Shown here: one piece after another, positions 57,543 to 64,000 of the stretch
Numbering within the stretch: position 1 is the stretch's first letter
Layout: each line of letters begins with the position of its first letter
NCBI RefSeq assembly: GCF_000341285.1
Contig: NW_005178444.1
Coordinates: forward strand, 96,525 to 160,524
Length of the DNA stretch: 64,000 bases
Reading direction: 5' to 3'
Source of the DNA: Galdieria sulphuraria
Lineage: Eukaryota; Rhodophyta; Bangiophyceae; Galdieriales; Galdieriaceae
Notes under the pieces: model-generated
Databases searched by the model: none
Told to the model about the DNA's origin: nothing
Seen by the model: only the letters and a program-made list of their open reading frames with translations
Translations under genes and position numbers: made by a program

Positions 57543-59079
57543 ATGTTGAGATTATTGATGAGCTCATTATTGTTTCTGTTGGATAGGCCGCCGTTGGTTT
57601 CTCGTAGTGCTGGAAAGAAACCGACTAAAAGTTTTCGACAGAGACTTTTGAGGAGGTCGTGTAGGAATAAAGAACGAAAGGGCTGCTCATCTGGTGGAAT
57701 ACTTTGTTTGTTTCAATCACCCAGAAGAAGGGTTTGTGTAACTTTCCATTCTTTGAGTGGTTGTGACGTTTGTTTTATAGAGTTCTGATGCCTTTTCTTT
57801 CACTTCGGGGGACCCTGCAGTTCAAAAGGGTTGGAGCTCGGAAATTTCCGCATTTTATGATTGGCTGAAAGAGAATGGAGTATATCTTTCAGAGAAAGCT
57901 TCGTGGACTCACGCTCCTCATAGACTTGTTATCGCTGAAGAGACTAAGGATGAAGGGGAGTATTCTGGGAGAGGACTGTTGTCCTCTCGAAGTGTGAATT
58001 TAGGTGAAAAGGTATTGGAGATTCCCGAAAAGCTAATGTTTACCAGGAAGTTAGCATTGGAAACTTTTCCAACTTCTATAATAGCTTCAATAGAAGACGA
58101 GTATGTTTCTATTGGGTTACTTTTACTTTATGAAAAGGCCAAAGGCTTTGACTCTTTCTTTAAACCATACTTGGATATATTGCCTACCCTTGATGAACTC
58201 AATCCTTTGTTTTTATGGTCGAACAAAGATTTGGATCTTTTACAGGGCAGTCCAACGTTATCTGCCTGCGAGCAGTTGAGAGACAAACTTTTACGAGAAT
58301 ATACGTATCTTGGAAAGAATATTATTCCTCAGATTCCAAACTTTGCCTCAAAGCCAATAGATTTTAAACAGTTTCAATGGGCATTTGGTATTCTCTTCTC
58401 TAGAGCTATTTGTTTTCCTAGTTCCAAGAGAATTGCATTGGTACCGTATGCAGATCTGTTGAATCATAGCCCTTTTTGCTCTGCCTTCATTGATGAAGAG
58501 AAAATTCCCTTTGGCAATGGTGTGACAGAAGCTGTAGTGTATGTGGATCGATTGTATGAACCTTATGAGCAAGTTTATGTGAGCTATGGACCTAGAAGCA
58601 ACCAGGAACTCTTGCTTCTGTATGGCTTTTCATTGGAACGAAATCCATTTGACTGTGTGGAAATTACGATCGGTTTAGACAAAACAGATCCTCTATACTT
58701 GGAAAAATGTCGCATGTTGGAATCATACGGAAAGTCTCCACTACAATCGTTTCCACTCTATATGGATCGATACCCGGTTGAAATGGCAGAGTTTTTGAGA
58801 TTCTGTTGTATAGATACAGAAACAGATTTACAAGCAGATTTTGGTACGATTGTCTCTGCAAGCAATGAGGAGAGCGCATTAGACAAATTATTGAATTATA
58901 TTGTTGATCAGCTAAGAAAGTATCCAACATCTCTTGAAGACGATGAAAAGATTATTCGTGACAGAGCAATGTTTCAAACGCTTGAAAAAAATCAAAGGAT
59001 GGCTATAAGGCAACGTCTTGGTGAAAAGCGTATACTACATGCCACGTGGAGAAACTTACAAAACAGCAGCCATTTATGA
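57543..59079 (+). CDS. SET-domain protein methyltransferase, Rubisco-LSMT-like
   Basis: Two exons (57543-57731, 57781-59079; 49-bp intron) give 495 residues. The first ~65 residues are Arg/Ser-rich and could be a plastid transit peptide. The split-SET domain has GRGLLSSRSVNLGEKVLEIP, FSRAICFPSSKRIALVPYADLLNHSPFCSA (with the NHSP cofactor motif), YVSYGPRSNQELLLLYGFSLE and a Rubisco-substrate-binding C-terminal domain. The family methylates lysines on plastid proteins such as the Rubisco large subunit or aldolase, but also non-plastid targets such as SETD3. The substrate is not fixed by sequence. Confidence 0.85.
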
Positions 59080-59210
59080 AGTATAAAAAATCATATTTGT
59101 TAGACTTCAAGTTATAAGAAACGATAGTCGAGACCAATTTTTATTTCCAAAGCTGAAGCCATGTGAGACTATGCTCAAGGCCATCCTTTGTCTGAGAATC
59201 CATCTCCATT

Positions 59211-59955
59211 TTATGAGCTATACGCACTAGTTGTATAAGATGGATAACTGCTGTAGCTGCTGTAACTGCTACTATACATCGGATAAGAACTGGAGTAACT
59301 TGGATAATAAGGAGTAGGAGTTGGTTCTTGAATGTAGTAAAAACCATATTCCAAGTTGCACAAAAGACATTCGAAGCACCATTGATAACATTCCAAATAC
59401 CATTCTGGATAGTAATAAGTCATAGGAGGAGTTTCATAAGAAGTGTAGGTATTGGTTGAATAGGAAGATGTATACATTGGAGTCGAATAAGAAGAAGATG
59501 AGTATGTTGGAGTTGCATAGGAAGATGATGATGAACTATAAGCTCCACGAGAATAAGAGGAAGACTGATAAGGAGTTGGTCGAACGTATCCAGATGGACA
59601 ATATTTGTCAAAGTTGTTGCAGTAAAGGATATCAAGACCGTAGGGATAATAGAAATTGTACTTGGAGACATTAGCAACATGACAATTGAAAATTTTAAGA
59701 TAAACTTACTTGTTGATAGCAATAGAGACATCCAGCACAAGCTTCAGCACAAGGCTCAATCCAAGGATAGGTAGTGTAAGAGGGATAAGAAGGACTTTCA
59801 TAAGGAGTGGAATACATCGGTGATGAATAGACAGGACTATAAGCGCTACTATATCCTCTGACTTTTGAGGCTATATTGGAGTCTTTGAGAGGTCCTGCAA
59901 CTGCATAGATCACAACTCCAAATAACAGAAAAGAAACTAGAGAAACTTTGTTCAT
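59211..59955 (-). CDS. Secreted Tyr/Ser/Cys-rich protein A
   Basis: Two exons (59955-59710, 59660-59211; 49-bp intron) give 231 residues. A clear signal peptide (MNKVSLVSFLLFGVVIYAVAG) is followed by Tyr/Ser/Pro-rich sequence (SSAYSPVYSSPMYSTPYESP) and a Cys cluster, EPCAEACAGCLYCYQQ. Exon 2 opens with YPYGLDILYCNNFDKYC and then has a Ser/Tyr run, PPMTYYYPEWYLECYQWCFE with CLLCNLEYGF, and a Tyr/Ser/Pro tail. It shares three Cys blocks in the same order with the gene at 60464-61962. I suggest an extracellular matrix or cell-surface protein. No enzyme motif is visible. An ATG 39 codons upstream is in frame but not needed. Confidence 0.75.
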
Positions 59956-60463
59956 GATGGATGTTACAAAATGTTCCAAATCACAATGCCAAAAATGATT
60001 ATAGAAAGAAATTCCTCTTATATATGATTTAGCGTTATTTTGCAACCCCAAAGCCAACACATGATATAGCATTTTTCTTTTCTACAGGACAGAATAGAAC
60101 CAACTGGATACTAATGGGTTCAACGGCAATTTTTATTTTCAAAGCCAATTTTGCATTTTTCTATTTATGACATTCCATTGGACTCTACTGAGGGTGCGGC
60201 TATTACAACTTGAATAAAACAGCAAAATTTCTGTGGTTTCGTTTATATACGCTATACATTGTTCTTTGTTACACTATGAATATTTGTGTCATAAAAAGAC
60301 GTGCCTATTGTATACTCGATAATTTCAAAAATAAATGCAACCTTTTTGCTTTATTCAAAGTCCTTTGACCTTGCAACATCAATGATTGTTTTCTGCTTAT
60401 TATAACACAATCAGTTGTATGATATAACCTTTTTGACTGTGCACGTCCATCGATCCTTACTTC
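59956..60463. other. Intergenic region between paralogous secreted-protein genes
   Basis: About 510 bp, AT-rich. The leftward frame reaching into it from protein A (to 60072) is only an open extension. Nothing else is recognised. Confidence 0.45.
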
Positions 60464-61962
60464 TTAAAAGAAAATGGTAGTTTCTACTGGAATACTTGAA
60501 GTAGGTACAGGGAACGCTGAAAATGAAGAGATACCGCCACTCACGACACTAGAACTCGTTGTTGGGTTTGTGGAAAAAGATGGCGATCCATTGACAACAT
60601 CACCTGAAGTGAAGGTTGGAATCGCTGTAGCAGATGTAATAGAATTGAAAGATGGAGATGGAGTGAAAATAGGCCCATTGAACACCACGGCTGTAGGTTG
60701 ACTGATGCTAGTCGTTGGAACAGCTCCAAAGATTGGCTGAGAAGTTGGGTTCGAACTGAAACTTATGGGTGATAAAGTTGGTTGAGCAAATATAGTCGGA
60801 GTTGAAAACGATGAGGGCGTCGAACTGGTTGAAAGACTGGGAATTTGGGAAGACTCAGGAACGTTACTTGAGATGACAATACCAGTAGGAAGTGGTTGAA
60901 CCGTTGTCAGAGGAATTGCTGTTGAAACAGGTTCTGGAGCTTCTGTTGGTATCGGGGCTTCAGTTGGGATTGGAGCTTCGGTAGGAACTGGAGTTGCACA
61001 GCCGTTGCATGGAACTACAAAGACGTTAAAGGGCAATTGGGTAGTGCTTACGTCAGAATTCGCCAGTTGATCGTTAGTTGTTGGAGAAAATGATATCAGA
61101 CTAGAAGGAGAAGGAGAAGATGAAGATATCGCACTAGCACTTGGACTAGAAGGAGCGTCTTGACTTGTGACTAGTGTTGTTGTTGAAGAAGTATCTGAAC
61201 TAGCCATAGAACTGCTTGGCATGTATGATTGGAGGGAAGGTTGAGAATAGAGCATTAAACCATAGCCATAGTTTTGATATTCGTTCGTTATTTGCTTGGG
61301 TGACTCATAGATGAAACCAAACTCCCAAAGACACTAGATGAACGATATGATTACTTGGAAACAAAGCAACACATTCAACTTACCAAAAGGCAATCAAAGC
61401 AAGTAATATGACAATCCACATACCTAGTTGTTGTTCATAATAGAACAAGTAGAAACGAGTGAGATACTTACCATGGTGGATATGTATATGTCATTGGAGG
61501 TTGTGGATATTGCATGGGAGATACTGTAGAATAAGCTTGAGACATGGAATACATTCCACGTGAATAGTCCGACGTCGTTGCAGAAGAACAGTATTTCCCG
61601 TAGTTCTTACAGTACAAGATGTCGAGTCCCCAAGGATAAATGAACTCATACTAGATTGGAAGGAAGATGTGAGCCATGAAAACGATGTTGATGCATAAAA
61701 GCAAAATACTTACTTGTTGATAACATTGAAGACAGTCTTCACATACCAATGCACAAAGTGGCAGATATTCATATTCTTTATAAGAAGGAGTAGATGTTGG
61801 ATATGGAATATAAGAATACTGATAAGGAGAGTACTGATTGTAACTAATTGGAGTGTATTCAGTGGAGTAAGTACTTTGCGATGGATATCCATATGCTGCA
61901 CTGGTGTCGAACAAGGTGCAGATACAGAACAATATTCCAAAGATGGTCGATAGATGCTTCAT
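60464..61962 (-). CDS. Secreted Cys-rich protein B with mucin-like tail
   Basis: Four exons (61962-61714, 61650-61472, 61423-61384, 61333-60464; introns 48-63 bp) give 445 residues. Signal peptide MKHLSTIFGILFCICTLFDTS, then Tyr/Ser/Pro-rich sequence and LCALVCEDCLQCYQQ. After that: YPWGLDILYCKNYGKYCSS, PPMTYTYPPWYVDCHITCFD with CLLCLWEFGFIY, and a Ser/Thr/Pro tail of ~230 residues with repeated PTEAPIPTEAP. The three Cys blocks align with protein A. The tail is absent from A and looks heavily O-glycosylated (mucin-like). There is no obvious GPI signal at the end (SIPVETTIFF). Confidence 0.75.
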
Positions 61963-62280
61963 ACCCTATGAAAAGACCCTGTTTCTGTGAAATTTTAGCA
62001 AACAAGAAAAAAATAATAGATACTTGCCTATTGCAACTTGTTGTTGATAACACCAAGAAGAGAGGCGTTAATGGAAATCTAAGGAGAGAAGAGAGAGTCT
62101 TTGATGGAAAAGCAATATGGACAACATTTTTCCTTCATTGGATCGATCCCAATTTGGCTTTAAGCATTTTTCTTTGGATTGAGATTTGAACTCAACATTG
62201 AAGATGAATTGTTCTTTCTATAAAAACTACTTTTATTAGCAACCACGGGAAAACAACATTATTATAGGAGAATACTGGTT
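61963..62280. other. Gap between secreted protein B and LHC gene
   Basis: About 320 bp, AT-rich, holding the promoter of protein B and the 3' region of the LHC gene. No gene or RNA feature is recognised. Confidence 0.45.
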
Positions 62281-63457
62281 TCATGGAGATAATGGACGAA
62301 AGTTGGCCAGTTGCTCGAAAATACCTTGTTTCGTTACCCAATATTGATGTATGAAACCACCTAAAAGAACACATAGATTTCAACTCTATTTACAAATCTC
62401 AATAGAACCAGCTCCACTTACCCACAGCTATCATAGCCAATCTACCATTTCTAAGTTCCGACCATTCATACTTACGAAAAGTATCCGGATCCTTGGCCAA
62501 GCCCAATGGATCAAAATGAAATACGCCAGGTTCTCTCTTTCCTTCCATCATTTGAGAAACTGCAAACAAACTAATAACTTCGAAAAATATCACAAATAAT
62601 AGAATTTGTGACATGCCACCGGTTTTGACATAGACATCTAAATATAAATATTACAACAAACTACGAATAGAAGAAAATGATTGCTTGCCATGTGCCAAAA
62701 CAGGGGGAACTTTGGAGAAATATGGATAAGGAAATGTCCACAACTCTTGTACAATAAATCCAAGAGCTGCTAACATGGCGATACGGCAATGTTTCAACTC
62801 TGCCTCACGCATCCTATTCAACTTTTCAATACATCAAGTTGCTCAAAGACTGTTAAAATGGAATATCTATTGTACCATTTGACATCAAATACATTTGTGA
62901 AACCAAAAGGATCAAAGCCAACTTATGAAAAGCAAAGGAGAAATTTAACACAATTGAACAAGTCAACTTATCTTACCGTCACCCGCCATAGTACCTGATC
63001 TTCGTTAGTATATTATGATATTCAAGCTCATGAGATAGATCTACTCACCGTCTAAATTCTGTGGCCATAACATAAAAGGTAGAGCTTTGGACCATTTTGG
63101 TTTATTGGAAACAGTCTTTTTCTGTTCTACTGGCTCCTTCGCGACTCCCTTATCAACAGGAGGTTTCTGAGTTACAGCCTTTCCTGAATCCGAAGTTGTG
63201 GTTTTAGCGGATTCTGCTTTGACTTCTTGAGCTTTAGAAATCTCTTGTCGACTCTCTTTATGCGAAGATTCGCTTTTTGAGGGTTGTTTGTCCGATGCAC
63301 TGGATTTTCGACTGGCTGATTCGCTTCCGTTTGAGGCAGTCATACTCCACGAAACTTTAGATATACATGGGTTCACGTAGTTACGATGTTGACGGTTTAA
63401 AAGAGAAGTTCCTGAACTCAAGCTACCTTTAATGAAAGTTATGCTAAGAAATGCCAT
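62281..63457 (-). CDS. Red-algal LHC (LHCR-type) chlorophyll-binding protein
   Basis: Thylakoid antenna protein, photosystem I-associated in red algae. Six exons (63457-63049, 62994-62977, 62921-62876, 62813-62689, 62637-62422, 62360-62281) give 297 residues. Core: [16 protein letters not shown], helix 1 [13 protein letters not shown] with the Glu/His/Arg chlorophyll ligands, helix 2 ([20 protein letters not shown]), and helix 3 [17 protein letters not shown] with Glu/Asn/Arg. The second exon is only 18 bp. The fourth intron starts with GC (CATG-GCAAGC), a GC-AG intron. About 100 residues of Ser/Lys/Glu-rich linker precede the core, much longer than usual for LHCR. Helices are otherwise standard. 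Confidence 0.92.
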
Positions 63458-63511
63458 ATTTGAAAAATAAAAAGTGGTCAGGTTATAGGTTTGCCAATCT
63501 TCTAAGATTCA

Positions 63512-63736
63512 ATGGAGATTGTACTCAATTGGGAGATGAATGGTGAGCACACGCAATGCCAATTCCTCAGTAAAATTTCAGTAGAACTTGGACAGTCTTT
63601 TAAAGAATCATGCACAAACACGATAACTAATCACAAGGGAATTCTAGTTGAAATGATTGTGCATTGGTTGTTTCGAAAAGTCAACCGAAACTTGGTAAAG
63701 GCACTTGATAAGAATTGCCTCACTCGTGAGAAATAA
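63512..63736 (+). CDS. Small ORF of unknown function (74 codons)
   Basis: A complete frame starting with ATG, divergent from the LHC gene by 54 bp and ending 56 bp before the convergent gene. The spacing fits the rest of the window, which makes a real gene plausible. The protein is mostly helical with no signature I recognise and no predicted signal. It could be a small subunit of a complex, or a chance frame in a divergent promoter. Confidence 0.4.
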   Translation: MEIVLNWEMNGEHTQCQFLSKISVELGQSFKESCTNTITNHKGILVEMIVHWLFRKVNRNLVKALDKNCLTREK

Positions 63737-63792
63737 AGTGAACGAAGAAAAGAGAATTCCAGTTACCAAAGTTTACTTTTCGTTATACATTT

Positions 63793-64000
63793 TTAGTTCA
63801 TATTCAAGTTTTCTTTTTCTTTGGAAGACTTTCGGAATTTGCGTTGTTCTCCATATGTGGTTAAAATATCATTTACATCCTGTCGGATAGAAGCTATTTT
63901 ACTTTCCAGCAAGTTGATTGTTTGTGAATAACTTTGGTGACCATTATGTTGACTGGGCTCCCAAATGTGTGCACCTTGAAGCATTTCCAAAAGTTCCTTC
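63793..64000 (-). CDS. Unidentified coiled-coil protein, N-terminal part outside window
   Basis: C-terminal ~68 residues of a gene continuing past the window edge. Visible sequence: KELLEMLQGAHIWEPSQHNG, then SQTINLLESKIASIRQDVND with heptad-like hydrophobics, and a charged end (RKFRKSSKEKENLNMN). No family is recognised. Transcription is leftward, convergent with the small ORF at 63512. Confidence 0.6.
   Translation of the reverse strand, partial: KELLEMLQGAHIWEPSQHNGHQSYSQTINLLESKIASIRQDVNDILTTYGEQRKFRKSSKEKENLNMN

Noticed and set aside
59956-60072. In-frame upstream extension of secreted protein A to an earlier ATG
   Set aside because: The signal peptide starts at 59955; the extension would place 39 unlike residues before it.

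Overview
The window looks like nuclear DNA of a photosynthetic, gene-dense unicellular eukaryote, most likely a cyanidiophycean red alga of the Galdieria type. Three things point there: plastid-directed genes (a red-algal LHC protein, Mg-protoporphyrin methyltransferase ChlM, the D1-processing-type protease CtpA, a CysA-like sulfate-permease ATPase); many very short introns, nearly all 40-77 bp with GT...AG ends; and intergenic gaps that are often under 100 bp, some only 3-15 bp. This is inference from the reading; no database search was made. There is no CRISPR array, tRNA, rRNA or recognisable transposon.

Layout. 1-8.3 kb: the 3' part of a SIN3 corepressor gene, a DUF760 plastid-type protein, a PRP4-type splicing kinase and a WD40 protein. 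8.3-17.3 kb: an AFG2/SPATA5 AAA ATPase, a nine-repeat protein of unknown function, a PEPCK-like protein that has lost its nucleotide-binding motifs, ribosomal protein eL38 and a mitochondrial bacterial-type threonine dehydrogenase. 17.3-30.9 kb: eIF2A, an unidentified charged protein, a CAP59-type glycosyltransferase, TruA, glutamate 5-kinase, a PrsW-like membrane protease, a carotenoid cleavage dioxygenase, methionine aminopeptidase 1 and an HNH-domain protein. 31-41.8 kb: mitochondrial bL36, a Rad21/Rec8 cohesin subunit, a Vma22-like protein, CysA, ALG14, UTP23, a glycine-rich RRM protein and eIF2-gamma. 42-54.6 kb: CtpA, an alpha/beta hydrolase, ChlM, a Bet1-type SNARE, a CCHC zinc-knuckle protein, an SMP-30 protein, proteasome beta-2, beta-tubulin and proteasome ATPase Rpt4. 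54.6-64 kb: an R3H/G-patch protein, a four-helix membrane protein, a SET methyltransferase, two paralogous secreted Cys/Tyr-rich proteins, an LHC protein and the end of an unidentified gene.

Most genes are unrelated housekeeping neighbours and I see no operon-like functional cluster. Small themes recur: protein turnover (proteasome beta-2, Rpt4, CtpA, PrsW-like), translation (eIF2A, eIF2-gamma, eL38, bL36m, MAP1) and plastid function (LHC, ChlM, CtpA, CysA, carotenoid dioxygenase). The items most worth a second look are the nine-repeat protein, the pseudo-PEPCK, the secreted Cys/Tyr-rich pair, and two extreme gene spacings (3 bp and 14 bp). Exon joins below were chosen by hand from splice signals, reading frame and family conservation, so they are models without transcript support.
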